This document shows positions 7,738 to 16,648 of a stretch of DNA of 39,615 nt, piece after piece (within the stretch, counting starts at the first letter, position 1; every line of letters starts with the position of its first letter). Under the pieces are notes generated by a model. That model saw nothing but the letters and a program-made list of their open reading frames with translations. It made no database searches and had not been told where the DNA came from. The translations under genes and the position numbers were made by a program. This stretch comes from an uncultured Collinsella sp. (GTDB taxonomy: Bacteria > Actinomycetota > Coriobacteriia > Coriobacteriales > Coriobacteriaceae), in contig CABQHT010000015.1 of assembly GCA_902464035.1 (NCBI GenBank), positions 1 to 39,615 on the forward strand. Direction: 5' to 3'.

Positions 7738-7753
7738 ATACCCCCATGGGGTG
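7738..7753 (-). promoter_or_regulatory. CsoR-like copper operator
   Basis: ATACCCCCATGGGGTG is a C-run/G-run palindrome of the kind bound by CsoR/RcnR-family repressors (ATACCCC, then GGGGTGT). It sits 31 bases before the start of the HMA gene, where a repressor would block transcription. No CsoR gene lies in the window. Confidence 0.6.
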
Positions 7754-7816
7754 TCCTCATCTTACCTCAAAATCATGTCTGTTCGGTCAATTAGTTTCCC
7801 TCATCAAACTTTTTTG

Positions 7817-7866
7817 TTGACCATGGCTTACTTTCGTGTATAAGTTTTCCTAGACTAACACGAAAG
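7817..7866 (+). promoter_or_regulatory. Promoter with 9-bp dyad for DUF3793/flavodoxin genes
   Basis: -35 TTGACC (7817-7822), 16-bp spacer, -10 TATAAG (7839-7844). A perfect dyad CTTTCGTGT (7831-7839) and ACACGAAAG (7858-7866), 18 bp apart, brackets the -10 and start site, and its right half overlaps the presumed ribosome site. This suggests an operator for an unidentified repressor. Confidence 0.6.
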
Positions 7867-7882
7867 GACGGACAGCGACGTC

Positions 7883-8587
7883 ATGACTCGAACCATAGAC
7901 CTCCCAACGTTTCAGGCAGCAGTCGTGCGCAACTGCTCCCCTACGCTCGCGGGCATCAAGCCGGCATCGCTCTTTACCTATCCAGGCACCTACGCCCACG
8001 GGGACGGCTCGACTGCAACCGAAACCATCGCAGAACGCCGAGCTCGCCTGCTCAACGTTATCGCCCAGTGCAATCGCGAACTTGACCCACTCGGCATCCA
8101 CCTGAGCGTTTTGGTCTGGCGGCCCTGCGGAGCGCTCGTGTACGTATACCGGCCCAAAAGCCTCGCCACTTACTTCGCGGACCCGCGCGCCCAGACGGCG
8201 CTCACCAAGGAAGGCTACGACACGGGTGACCTCTTAACATGCCTCGTGCACCTGGCGTCACGCATCACACTCGCGAGCAATAACGCCGCGGAATGTGCCT
8301 GTAGTCAGACTCGATGCGCGCTGGCCCAGCAAGCCAGCTGTAGTAACGACTGCACCTGCGAGTTTCCGCACGAAATAGGCTACTTCTTGGGATACCCCTA
8401 TGACGACGTGCACGAGTTTATCGCCCAGCGCGGCGAGAACTACAAGGTCTTTGGGGCCTGGAAGGTCTACACCAACGTCGAACAGGCGCTTGCGACGTTT
8501 GATGCCTACCGCGCCTGCACCCAATACCTCACCTTTGTCTATCAGCAGGGCTGCAGCCTGGCGCAACTTGCCCAGGCAACCCGATAG
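7883..8587 (+). CDS. DUF3793 family protein with Cys-rich insertion
   Basis: A 234-residue cytosolic protein. The N-terminal CSPTLAGIKPASLF and the C-terminal block FPHEIGYFLGYPYDDVHEFI and WKVYTN are the hallmarks of DUF3793, a family of unknown biochemistry often seen beside flavodoxin and iron-uptake genes in anaerobic Firmicutes. An insertion at about residues 132-160 carries six cysteines (positions 138, 140, 145, 153, 157 and 159), just before the conserved HEIG motif. This could bind iron or a cluster, though that is inference. The flavodoxin gene follows 46 bases later on the same strand, so co-transcription from the promoter at 7817 is likely. The ribosome site (AAAGGA) is about 14 bases from ATG, longer than usual. 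Confidence 0.85.
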   Translation: MTRTIDLPTFQAAVVRNCSPTLAGIKPASLFTYPGTYAHGDGSTATETIAERRARLLNVIAQCNRELDPLGIHLSVLVWRPCGALVYVYRPKSLATYFADPRAQTALTKEGYDTGDLLTCLVHLASRITLASNNAAECACSQTRCALAQQASCSNDCTCEFPHEIGYFLGYPYDDVHEFIAQRGENYKVFGAWKVYTNVEQALATFDAYRACTQYLTFVYQQGCSLAQLAQATR

Positions 8588-8633
8588 AACATACAAGCCG
8601 CGGCCACGCGCCGCACAACCGAAAGGACTCAAC

Positions 8634-9053
8634 ATGAGCAAGATCGCCGTCGTCTATTGGAGCGGCACGGGCAACACCGAGGCCATGGCAAATCTCGTTG
8701 CCGAGGGTGCCGCGTCCGCGGGTGCCGAGGCTGAGGTCATCCCCTGCGCCGACTTCTCTGCAGATAAGGCAGCCGGCTACGATGCCTTCGCTTTCGGCTG
8801 TCCTGCTATGGGCTCCGAGGAGCTCGAGTATGACGAGTTCCAGCCGATGTGGGACGAGGTCAAGGAAGTCCTCGGCGACAAGAAGGTCGTCCTCTTTGGA
8901 TCCTATTCGTGGGCCGAGGGCGAGTGGATGGACAACTGGAAGGCCGACGCCGACGAGGCCGGCGTCAACGTCGTGGACTCCGCCATCTGCTACGACGCGC
9001 CCGACGACGAGGGCGAGGCCGCCTGCAAGGCCCTCGGAGCCGAGCTCGCGTAA
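8634..9053 (+). CDS. Flavodoxin (short chain)
   Basis: A 139-residue FMN-binding electron carrier, the usual short-chain flavodoxin length. The phosphate-binding loop WSGTGNTEAMA (residues about 9-19) is exact. The two isoalloxazine-contacting loops appear as CPAMGSEELEYDEF (about 57-70) and GSYSWAEGEWMDNW (about 87-100). The protein is acidic, as expected. Flavodoxins replace ferredoxin in low-potential electron transfer, often under iron shortage. It follows the DUF3793 gene and ends at a terminator. ATG 8634 has GAAAGGA eight bases upstream; the frame is open further upstream inside the previous gene, but that is not used. Confidence 0.95.
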   Translation: MSKIAVVYWSGTGNTEAMANLVAEGAASAGAEAEVIPCADFSADKAAGYDAFAFGCPAMGSEELEYDEFQPMWDEVKEVLGDKKVVLFGSYSWAEGEWMDNWKADADEAGVNVVDSAICYDAPDDEGEAACKALGAELA

Positions 9054-9106
9054 CGAAACCAGGCCTCCAAAAGAGCCTGTATCACAGCGCATCCCCATCC
9101 CTACAA

Positions 9107-9147
9107 AAAAGTGGGGGCTGGATTTGAAGTCCAGCCCCCGCTCTTTT
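9107..9147. terminator. Bidirectional terminator between flavodoxin and ABC ATPase
   Basis: A 10-bp perfect stem (GGGGGCTGGA 9113-9122, TCCAGCCCCC 9130-9139) with a 7-base loop, an A-run on the left and CTTTT on the right. It separates two convergent units. Confidence 0.85.
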
Positions 9148-9170
9148 GTAACGGCAGTTACATCAACCGA

Positions 9171-9923
<753 letters not shown>

Positions 9924-9935
9924 GATAGGACCTCC

Positions 9936-11273
9936 TTACAGACCGGCGATGTGATCGGCGGGCGTCGCGACAACCTGTCCGGCGCTCTTGGCGGGACGCT
10001 TCTTCTTGGTTTCGGCCGTGCCCAAAAGCCTCGCCTCAAGACCGCTCACCAGGCGGGCAAGCGGCAGGGTGATGACCAGGTAGAACAGGGCGGCAACCAC
10101 ATACGGCGTAATGGAGCCCGTCGTGGCCACGATGGTGCGGGCGTTCATGACGATCTCGACCACGCCCACGGCCGCGAGCAGCGACGTATCCTTGTAAAGC
10201 AGGATGAACTCACTGGTCAGCGTAGGCAGAACGTTGCGGAAGGTCTGCGGAATCATCACATAGAGCAGCGTCTGGAAGGCGTTCATACCCAGCGAGCGCG
10301 CGGCCTCGTTCTGGCCCTTGGGAATCGACTGGATACCGGCGCGGAAGATCTCGCACAGGTAGGCAGACGAATTCATAGCCATGACGATGACGCCGAGCAC
10401 GTAGTCGTCAACCTTGACGCCAGCCAGCGGCAGACCGAAGAACGCGATGTAGATCTGCAGGAATGCCGGCGTACCGCGGATGATGTTCACGTAGATGCCG
10501 GCAAGGCAGCGCAAGATGCGCGACTTGGAGATGCGCATGAGCGACAGGGCGAAACCGAAGGGAATTGCCAGCGGAAACGCCACGAGCACGATCGAGAGCG
10601 ACATGAGGAAGCCCTTGAAAACGATCGGCAGGCTCTGAACCAAAATGACCGGGTTCAGGAAGAGGCGCAGGAACATATTGGAGTTCCATGCCTCGACCCA
10701 CGGCTGCTCTTTAAGGTCCGCCAGGAAGTTATCGAACGCCGTCACGCCCTTGATCTCCACCGAGGGAATCTTGGAGATCTTCTTGGTCGATCCATCGGCC
10801 AAGGTATAAGTGCCGTTAAAGGCCTCATCGCCGCCTTCGACGGGGAAGGTCACGCCGTAGACCTCGACGCGGAAATAACCGCCGGCAGGCGCCGTCTCGC
10901 CAAAATCAATCTTGAGCGTCTGGCCGTCGACCTTGCACGTGGGCTTCATGGGCGTACGGTCCATAAGGTCATCGCCCGAAAGCATCGTCAGGCGCGTGTC
11001 ATCGGCGCCAAAGGTCGTGCCATCGGCAAACGTCAACGAAAGGCCGCTCAGCTCCTCGTCGGCATCGGCCTGGACCTCCCAGGTGATGCGAGTCTCGGTG
11101 CCACCGACCACATCGCTACCCGAGCCGGTGTTGGGCCGGGCGGTGATCTTAGCGGTCTCAAGCGCCTGGGCAGTCGAGGGCACGCAGGCCCCCGCGCACA
11201 CTAGGGCAAGCGCCACAGCCAGGGCGCAGGCTAGCTTTTGGAGCATCGAGGGCAGCGGATGGCTTTTGCCCAT
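9936..11273 (-). CDS. Amino acid ABC permease fused to a secreted N-terminal domain
   Basis: A 445-residue protein. Residues about 1-40 form a signal peptide (hydrophobic LACALAVALALVCAG, likely cleavage after STAQA). Residues about 40-190 form a Thr/Gly-rich beta-type domain outside the membrane (for example GGTETRITWEVQADADEEL and GGYFRVEVYGVTFPVEGG). Residues about 215-430 are a typical HisMQ-type permease with the EAA loop NEAARSLGMNAFQTLLYVMI, which contacts the ATPase. Normal permeases of this family have about 220-250 residues and no such domain. I chose ATG 11273, which has AAGGAG just upstream (very close) and gives a clean signal peptide; the frame is open from 11378. The solute-binding gene precedes it and the ATPase follows. 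Confidence 0.88.
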   Translation of the reverse strand: MGKSHPLPSMLQKLACALAVALALVCAGACVPSTAQALETAKITARPNTGSGSDVVGGTETRITWEVQADADEELSGLSLTFADGTTFGADDTRLTMLSGDDLMDRTPMKPTCKVDGQTLKIDFGETAPAGGYFRVEVYGVTFPVEGGDEAFNGTYTLADGSTKKISKIPSVEIKGVTAFDNFLADLKEQPWVEAWNSNMFLRLFLNPVILVQSLPIVFKGFLMSLSIVLVAFPLAIPFGFALSLMRISKSRILRCLAGIYVNIIRGTPAFLQIYIAFFGLPLAGVKVDDYVLGVIVMAMNSSAYLCEIFRAGIQSIPKGQNEAARSLGMNAFQTLLYVMIPQTFRNVLPTLTSEFILLYKDTSLLAAVGVVEIVMNARTIVATTGSITPYVVAALFYLVITLPLARLVSGLEARLLGTAETKKKRPAKSAGQVVATPADHIAGL

Positions 11274-11363
11274 GGCTCCTTGGTTCAATCGAGACAAGGT
11301 GGCTCCTAACATGTAAGTTGCCGACATAACGGGGCGGGACGCCGCCCATTCAAGAAACGCAAA

Positions 11364-11391
11364 GGCCCTCTCCGCCAAAACGGAAAGGGCC
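11364..11391 (-). terminator. Hairpin between binding-protein and permease genes
   Basis: An 11-bp stem with one mismatch (11364-11374 with 11381-11391), followed on the minus strand by TTTGCGTTT. It lies after the solute-binding gene and before the permease, a position where partial termination makes binding protein in excess over the membrane parts. Confidence 0.6.
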
Positions 11392-11413
11392 CGCGCGCAA
11401 TCAAGTAGCTATT

Positions 11414-12274
11414 TTACTTGATGTTGTACTTAGCCATAAGGGCGTCAACGGTACCGTCATCGGTCAGGTCCTTGATAGCCTGGTTGATGTCGTCCTTGAG
11501 CTTAGTGTTGCCCTGGTTGATGGCGATGGCATACTCCTCGCCCGTGCTGATCTGCTTGATGGTCTGGCAGGTGTTGAACTGCTCGGCGGTCAGCTGGCTG
11601 GCAACGGAACGGTTGGTCACGACGGCGTCACCCTTGTCGGACTGCAGGGCGCTGAAGCACTCGGTGGCGTCCTTGTAGGGGACGATCTTGGCCTTGGGGA
11701 AGTTCTCCTGGGCAAAGGCCTCGGCGGTCGAGCCGGACTGGACGATGATCGTAGCGTCGGCGTTGTTGAGCTTCTCGCTGTAGTTATCGGCCGTAATGTC
11801 GGTGTTGTCGACCTTGGTCACGATAGCCTGATCGTCCATGTAGTAGGAGTCGGAGAAAGCGACTTCCTTCTCACGCTCGGGCGTATCGGTGATAGCAGCG
11901 ATGGAGACGTCGTACTTGGCGCCCGAAGCAACACCCGGAACCAGCGTGTCGAAGTCGTTGTTGACATACTCGACGTCCAGGCCCAGCTTGTCGGCGATAG
12001 CCTTGATAAGCTCAAGGTCAAAGCCCTGGTAGTCGCCGTTGTCGTCCTTGTACTCAAACGGCGCATACTCGGCAGAGGTGCCGACGGTCAGCGCACCGTC
12101 CTTGACGAGCGCGTACTCCTTGGAGCCGTCGACCTTCTCGACCTTCACGTCGTCAGAGCTGCTGGAACCGGCATCAGAACCAGAGGTGGCGTTAGACGAG
12201 CCACAACCCGTCAGTGCAAGGGCGAGCGCCATGGCGCCCGTGGCGGCAAATGCGCCAAGCTTCTTGAGCTTCAT
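11414..12274 (-). CDS. Amino acid ABC transporter solute-binding lipoprotein
   Basis: A 286-residue extracellular lipoprotein of the SBP_bac_3 family that captures a polar amino acid for the permease at 9936-11273. The signal sequence ends in the lipobox LTGC (Cys24, the lipid anchor), followed by a Ser/Ala/Asp linker. The mature part shows the family's features: LTVGTSAEYAPFEYKDDNG, GFDLELIKAIADKLGLDVEY, SIAAITDTPEREKEVAFSD and the C-terminal NQAIKDLTDDGTVDALMAKY. ATG 12274 has AAGGAGA eight bases upstream. It is first in a three-gene unit and is transcribed from the promoter at 12332-12360. The ligand is not predictable by eye. Confidence 0.95.
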   Translation of the reverse strand: MKLKKLGAFAATGAMALALALTGCGSSNATSGSDAGSSSSDDVKVEKVDGSKEYALVKDGALTVGTSAEYAPFEYKDDNGDYQGFDLELIKAIADKLGLDVEYVNNDFDTLVPGVASGAKYDVSIAAITDTPEREKEVAFSDSYYMDDQAIVTKVDNTDITADNYSEKLNNADATIIVQSGSTAEAFAQENFPKAKIVPYKDATECFSALQSDKGDAVVTNRSVASQLTAEQFNTCQTIKQISTGEEYAIAINQGNTKLKDDINQAIKDLTDDGTVDALMAKYNIK

Positions 12275-12331
12275 AATCAGTCTCCTTCCGGTGACCCCAC
12301 TTGATTCAGAGGTCTGCAAAAACTGTTGGCT

Positions 12332-12360
12332 ATTATGCACCCGTAATTGCAAATCTGCAA
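12332..12360 (-). promoter_or_regulatory. Promoter of the amino acid transporter unit
   Basis: Minus strand: -35 TTGCAG (12355-12360), 17-bp spacer, -10 CATAAT (12332-12337), about 58 bases before the lipoprotein start codon. Confidence 0.5.
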
Positions 12361-12421
12361 TCAGAAAACTGATTGAAACAAACCCATAACGTGAATGAAG
12401 CACTCCACTTTGCGACAGTCA

Positions 12422-13288
12422 TTACTGCTGCAACGAACGTAGCAGAGTAATTTCCGCTGCATAACCTGCAAGTTCGTTCGGCGTCTCCAAAATGAATGGC
12501 AGCGCACGTAAACGGTCATTCGATACAATATTGTGCATAATCTGCAAACCACCACCAAGTTCCTCGCTGCCAAGGTAGCCCTTGCCGATGCACTCATGGC
12601 GATCCTTATGCGCACCGCAGGGGTTCTTGGAATCGTTAATATGCACGGCATGTAAGCGCTCAATGCCCACCACACGGTCAAACTCGTCGAGTACGCCGTC
12701 CAGGTCGTGAATGATGTCGTAGCCGGCATCGCTCACATGGCAGGTGTCCAGACACACGCCTAGCTTATCCGACAACTCGGGGCGCTTGGCAGCGACGCCC
12801 TCGATAATTCGTGCCAGCTCCTCAAAGCTACGGCCCACCTCGGTGCCCTTGCCCGCCATAGTTTCGAGCAGCACTGTGGTCTGCTGTCCCTCGAACATCA
12901 CCTGGCAAAGCGTGTCGACAATCATCTGGATGCCGGCGTCGGACCCCTGTCCTACATGTGCGCCGGGATGGAAGTTGTAGTAGTTGCCGGGCAGCGCTTC
13001 CATGCGCTGCAGGTCCTCGGCCATGGCCTCAAGGGCAAACTCACGCGCCCGCTCCTTGGCAGAGCAGGGGTTATAGGTATACGGGGCATGTGCCACGAGC
13101 GGGCCAAAATCATTTTGCGCCATAAGCTCACGCAGGGCTGCCACGTCATCCGCGTCAAGGTCTTTCGCCTTGCCGCCGCGCGGGTTGCGCGTAAAGAACG
13201 CAAAGGTGTTGGCGCCAATGGATAGCGCCGTCTCCCCCATCGCCCGATAGCCCTTCGTCGTGGACAGGTGGCACCCAATCGTCAGCAT
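12422..13288 (-). CDS. nfo: Endonuclease IV (AP endonuclease)
   Basis: A 288-residue DNA-repair enzyme of the Nfo family that cuts 5' to abasic sites, using three zinc ions. The ligand motifs are in place: NFHPGAH (about residues 104-110), LLETMAG with the metal Glu (about 139-145), CLDTCHVSDAGYD (about 178-190), HINDSKNPCGAHKDRHECIG (about 216-235) and a final ILETP. Length equals that of the E. coli and Geobacillus enzymes. AAGGGGAG lies about ten bases upstream of ATG 13288. It stands alone between the ABC transporter promoter and a palindromic repeat. Confidence 0.96.
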   Translation of the reverse strand: MLTIGCHLSTTKGYRAMGETALSIGANTFAFFTRNPRGGKAKDLDADDVAALRELMAQNDFGPLVAHAPYTYNPCSAKERAREFALEAMAEDLQRMEALPGNYYNFHPGAHVGQGSDAGIQMIVDTLCQVMFEGQQTTVLLETMAGKGTEVGRSFEELARIIEGVAAKRPELSDKLGVCLDTCHVSDAGYDIIHDLDGVLDEFDRVVGIERLHAVHINDSKNPCGAHKDRHECIGKGYLGSEELGGGLQIMHNIVSNDRLRALPFILETPNELAGYAAEITLLRSLQQ

Positions 13289-13308
13289 CTCCAGCTCCCC
13301 TTCATCAG

Positions 13309-13371
13309 TTGCGGTGGAATAGTTCCTGTTTAAGCCTTATTCTGCCGCAAACAGGAACTATTCCACCGCAA
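13309..13371. repeat. Perfect 23-bp palindromic repeat
   Basis: Arms 13309-13331 and 13349-13371 are exact inverted copies (core GGTGGAATAGTTCCTGTTT) separated by 17 bases. It sits between the start of nfo and the end of the aldo/keto reductase. It is too long and U-poor for an ordinary terminator, and looks like another REP-type family unrelated in sequence to the one at 5216-5299. Confidence 0.75.
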
Positions 13372-13386
13372 GTTATAAAAGGGGCA

Positions 13387-14574
13387 TCAGGAGCGCGTTT
13401 TGCCGAAGGCTTTGAGCGCAGCCGTCACGGGGCCAGGCTGAAAGCGGCGGCGCACGTCATCGAGACGCGCGGGGATATCGATATGCTGCGGGCAGTGACG
13501 CGCGCATTTACCGCACTTGATGCAATTGCTCACCAGCTTGGGCTCGCTCGTGCGCACCGCACTCGCCGTAAAGTACTGCGACAGTCCCGTAAACCAGCTG
13601 TGCGCATAGCTCGCGTTGTAGGCGGCAAAGCAGCCAGGAATGTTGATACCCTTGGGGCACGGCATGCAGTAGCCGCACCCCGTGCAGGGCACACGGTTCG
13701 ATTTCTCAAACTCCGTCAGCACGCGTGCGATGGTATCGAGCTGTTCCATCGTCATCGAATCCGGTAGCGCACGACTTGCCAGCGCCGCGTTCTCGTCCAC
13801 CTGCGCGGTATCGGTCATACCCGAAAGCAGCATCGTGACTTGAGGATGATTCCACACCCACGAGAGGCCCCAAGCAGCTGGCGTGTTCAGATGCGGATCG
13901 TTCGCGCTATCGAGCACGGCGCGGGCCCGCGGCGGCAGCTTGCCCGCCAGACGTCCGCCCAAAAGCGGCTCCATCACAAACACCGCAAGCCCGCGCTCGG
14001 CGGCAGCCATGAGCCCCGCCGTTCCCGCCTGGTAGCGCTCTCCGGCGTAGTTGTACTGGATCTGGCAGAAGTCCCAGTCATACGCATCGAGCATCGTAAG
14101 GAAGTCCGCCGCACTGCCGTGGTACGAAAAGCCTATCTGGCGAATACGCCCCGTAGCCTTGTGGCGCGCAATCCAGTCCTCGATACCCAACGCAACCACA
14201 CGCTCCCATTGCGCGGGCGAGGTGATGTTGTGCATGAGATAGTAGTCGATATGGTCAGTCCGCAGACGGCGCAGCTGTTCGTCGAAAAACCGGTCGAAAT
14301 CCTCCGTGCACTTGCACGAAGCGTGCGGCAACTTAGTCGCCAGCAACACCCGGTCACGCAGCCCCAAGCGCTCAAGCGAGGCACCCACGCACGCCTCGTT
14401 ACCGGGATAGAGATACGCGGTGTCCAGATAATTAATCCCCTGCTCCACCGCATGGGAAATGATGGCATCGGCTGTCTTCGCATCGGGGCGTCCCGGCGCA
14501 CCGGGAAACCTCATGCAGCCCAGACCCAGAGCGGATATTCGGTTACCACTTTTGGGGTCAACGCGGTATTGCAC
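13387..14574 (-). CDS. Aldo/keto reductase with C-terminal 4Fe-4S ferredoxin domain
   Basis: A 395-residue protein. Residues about 1-270 form the aldo/keto reductase barrel, with the N-terminal GNRISALGLGCMRFPG, YLDTAYLYPGNEA holding the catalytic Tyr region, the Lys in LLATKLPH, and HIDYYLMHN. The C-terminus has two cysteine clusters, CTGCGYCMPCPKGINIPGC and CIKCGKCARHCPQHIDIP, indicating two [4Fe-4S] clusters. Such proteins are common in gut anaerobes, and physiological substrates are mostly unknown. I chose GTG 14574 because AGGAGG lies just before it and QYRVDPKSGNRIS matches the family's usual beginning; ATG 14592 would put the ribosome site inside the gene. Confidence 0.9.
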   Translation of the reverse strand: MQYRVDPKSGNRISALGLGCMRFPGAPGRPDAKTADAIISHAVEQGINYLDTAYLYPGNEACVGASLERLGLRDRVLLATKLPHASCKCTEDFDRFFDEQLRRLRTDHIDYYLMHNITSPAQWERVVALGIEDWIARHKATGRIRQIGFSYHGSAADFLTMLDAYDWDFCQIQYNYAGERYQAGTAGLMAAAERGLAVFVMEPLLGGRLAGKLPPRARAVLDSANDPHLNTPAAWGLSWVWNHPQVTMLLSGMTDTAQVDENAALASRALPDSMTMEQLDTIARVLTEFEKSNRVPCTGCGYCMPCPKGINIPGCFAAYNASYAHSWFTGLSQYFTASAVRTSEPKLVSNCIKCGKCARHCPQHIDIPARLDDVRRRFQPGPVTAALKAFGKTRS

Positions 14575-14737
14575 GGCCCCTCCTTTCGCCATCAGCGCCC
14601 CGGCAAGGTGAAACACAATGGTCACGCGGCCGAAACATCGTGGAATCGCAATCGAGAACGTATCGTAACGCAGCGGAAATCGAGCTGTCACGGCACCGCT
14701 TTAACATCAGCAAAAAGCCCGATGAAAGGAGTCACCC

Positions 14738-15508
14738 ATGCCCGCGCTCGACCTTTGGAATCTCGCATCCCAACTCAAAAGCACCGATTATCGCTGGGTC
14801 GACCTCACCCACACGCTCTCATGCGACACCCCGCACTGGTTTGGCTTTAAGCCGTTCGAGTCCACCAAGCTTTTCGACTACCTGCCCGACACGCCCGAGG
14901 ACACGCTCGCGCCCATGCGCTGCTTTCAGTATTCGGTCGCTTCGCAGTACGGTACCCACGTCGACGCGCCGTGCCACTTTCATGTCGACGGGCGCTCCCT
15001 CGGCGAGATCGAGCCCATCGAGTTTATGCATCCGCTCTGCGTGGTTGACAAGCACGAGGAGTGCGCCGCGAACCCCGATTATGTTCTGACCGTCGAGGAC
15101 CTCAAAGCCTGGGAGGATGAGCACGGACGCATTCCCGAGGACGCCTTTGTCGCCTTCCGCTCCGACTGGTCCAAGCTGGCAGACCTCGAGAACAAGGACG
15201 AGGACGGCCAGCCCCACTACCCCGGCTGGGACCTCGACGCCATCAAGTGGCTTGTCGAAGAGCGCAACATCGGCGCCATCGGCCACGAACCGGCAGATAC
15301 CGACCCGGCGACCATCACCACGTGCGAGGATGCCTACCCCTACCCCGGCGAGCAGTACATCCTCTCGGTTGACCGTTATCAGATCGAGGTCATGGACCAT
15401 CTGGATGAGCTCCCCGCCACGGGCGCCGTCATCTTCTGCACCTTCCCCAAGGTTCGCGATGGCGTCGGGTACCCCGCGCGCGTCTTTGCGGTCTGCCCCG
15501 CGGCATAA
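14738..15508 (+). CDS. Cyclase / kynurenine-formamidase-like metal-dependent hydrolase
   Basis: A 256-residue cytosolic protein of the cyclase family (Pfam Cyclase), whose members include bacterial kynurenine formamidase KynB and isatin hydrolase. The metal-binding motif QYGTHVDAPCHFHVDGRSL (about residues 70-88) is the family signature (HGTHxDxPxHF, here with Gln-Tyr before GTH). VDLTHTLSCDTPHWFGF near the N-terminus and GHEPADTDPATI near residue 188 also fit. No tryptophan-degradation genes are nearby, so the substrate is open. GAAAGGAG lies seven to eight bases upstream of ATG 14738. It is divergent from the aldo/keto reductase and ends at the terminator at 15583. Confidence 0.85.
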   Translation: MPALDLWNLASQLKSTDYRWVDLTHTLSCDTPHWFGFKPFESTKLFDYLPDTPEDTLAPMRCFQYSVASQYGTHVDAPCHFHVDGRSLGEIEPIEFMHPLCVVDKHEECAANPDYVLTVEDLKAWEDEHGRIPEDAFVAFRSDWSKLADLENKDEDGQPHYPGWDLDAIKWLVEERNIGAIGHEPADTDPATITTCEDAYPYPGEQYILSVDRYQIEVMDHLDELPATGAVIFCTFPKVRDGVGYPARVFAVCPAA

Positions 15509-15582
15509 GTCCAGCGCATCCGTTCTTCTATATATCCACCGTCCCGCACATACAAGCCGCTCCGGCAGCTTACAATCCATCA

Positions 15583-15608
15583 GGCGCCCCATACGCGGGC
15601 GCCTTTTT
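15583..15608 (+). terminator. Intrinsic terminator after the cyclase gene
   Basis: GGCGCCC (15583-15589), a 7-base loop, GGGCGCC (15597-15603), then TTTTT. Confidence 0.85.
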
Positions 15609-15625
15609 ATGGGGAGATGATTCAC

Positions 15626-16540
15626 ATGCAGATCAACAAGGTCGCCTTTATCGGCAAAGGCGGTGTCGGCCTGCTCTACGGCAGCATGATCGCCCAGGCG
15701 CTCGGCAACGACGCCGTCGAATACGTTATGGACGACGCGCGCTTCGAGCGCCACGCGAACGATGCGGTCACCGTCAACGGCAAACCTTGCGCGCTCAAGT
15801 CCGTCCGCGCCAGCGAGGCTATGCCCGCCGATCTGGTCATCCTCACGGTCAAGACGACCGGACTCGACCAGGCGATCCAGACCATGGAGCACATCGTGGG
15901 CCCCAATACGTTCATCGCCTCGCTGTGCAACGGCATTACCAGCGAGCAAAAAATCGCCGAGCGCTTTGGCTGGGAGCATACTGTCCTCGGAATCTGCCAG
16001 GGCATGGATGCCGTATTCCTCAACGGCGCGCTCACCTTTACCAATACCGGCGAGATTCGCTTTGGTGCGACAGCCGGCACCGACCCCGCGACCGTCGCCG
16101 GCATCGACGAGCTCTACACGCGCTGCGGCATCGCCCACACCGTCGAGGCAGACATCGCGCACCGCATGTGGGCCAAGCTCATGCTCAACGACGGCATCAA
16201 CCAAACCTGCATGGCCTACGGCGGCACGTACGGAAGCGCCACGGAACGGGACTCCGAGCAGCGTCGCTGCTTTGTTTCCGCCATGCGCGAAACGCTTGCA
16301 GTCGCCAACGCCGAAGGCATCGAGCTGACCGAAGCAGACCTGACGCAGATGGTGCACCTCATCGAGGGACTCAATCCCGCCGGCATGCCGTCGATGGCGC
16401 AAGACCGCGTCGCGCGACGCAAGACCGAAGTCGATGAGTTTGCGGGCACCATCTGCCGCCTGGCAGCCAAGCACGATATCCAGACGCCTCAGAACGAATG
16501 GCTCTATCAGCGTATTCGCGAAATCGAGGCAAGCTGGTAG
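15626..16540 (+). CDS. 2-Dehydropantoate 2-reductase family protein (PanE/ApbA)
   Basis: A 304-residue NADPH-dependent reductase of the PanE/ApbA family. Classic members reduce ketopantoate to pantoate for coenzyme A synthesis. The Rossmann start VAFIGKGGVGLLYGS (residues about 6-20) and VILTVKTTGLDQAI (about 73-86) are clear. Other landmarks are CNGITSEQ (about 102-109), the catalytic Lys in WAKLMLNDGINQTC (about 181-194) and the C-terminal PSMAQDRVARRKTEVDEFAG, which includes the substrate-binding SMxQD element. I chose ATG 15626, which has GGGGAG about ten bases upstream. No other pantothenate gene is nearby, so it may reduce another 2-keto acid. Confidence 0.85.
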   Translation: MQINKVAFIGKGGVGLLYGSMIAQALGNDAVEYVMDDARFERHANDAVTVNGKPCALKSVRASEAMPADLVILTVKTTGLDQAIQTMEHIVGPNTFIASLCNGITSEQKIAERFGWEHTVLGICQGMDAVFLNGALTFTNTGEIRFGATAGTDPATVAGIDELYTRCGIAHTVEADIAHRMWAKLMLNDGINQTCMAYGGTYGSATERDSEQRRCFVSAMRETLAVANAEGIELTEADLTQMVHLIEGLNPAGMPSMAQDRVARRKTEVDEFAGTICRLAAKHDIQTPQNEWLYQRIREIEASW

Positions 16541-16573
16541 CGCCCGATTTGCCATGTCAACAGACTCAACAGT

Positions 16574-16611
16574 AAAGCCGCCGCAAGGAGCACTCCCCTT
16601 GCGGCGGCTTT
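16574..16611. terminator. Bidirectional terminator
   Basis: A perfect 15-bp stem (AAAGCCGCCGCAAGG, loop of 8, CCTTGCGGCGGCTTT) between the convergent PanE-like gene and the small membrane protein gene. Confidence 0.85.
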
Positions 16612-16648
16612 CATCTTCATCTATAACCAGTAGTCGGTGTTCCGACGG

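Noticed and set aside
14819..16555. A 578-codon minus-strand frame opposite the cyclase and PanE-like genes
   Set aside because: It runs through a terminator and two real genes on the plus strand.
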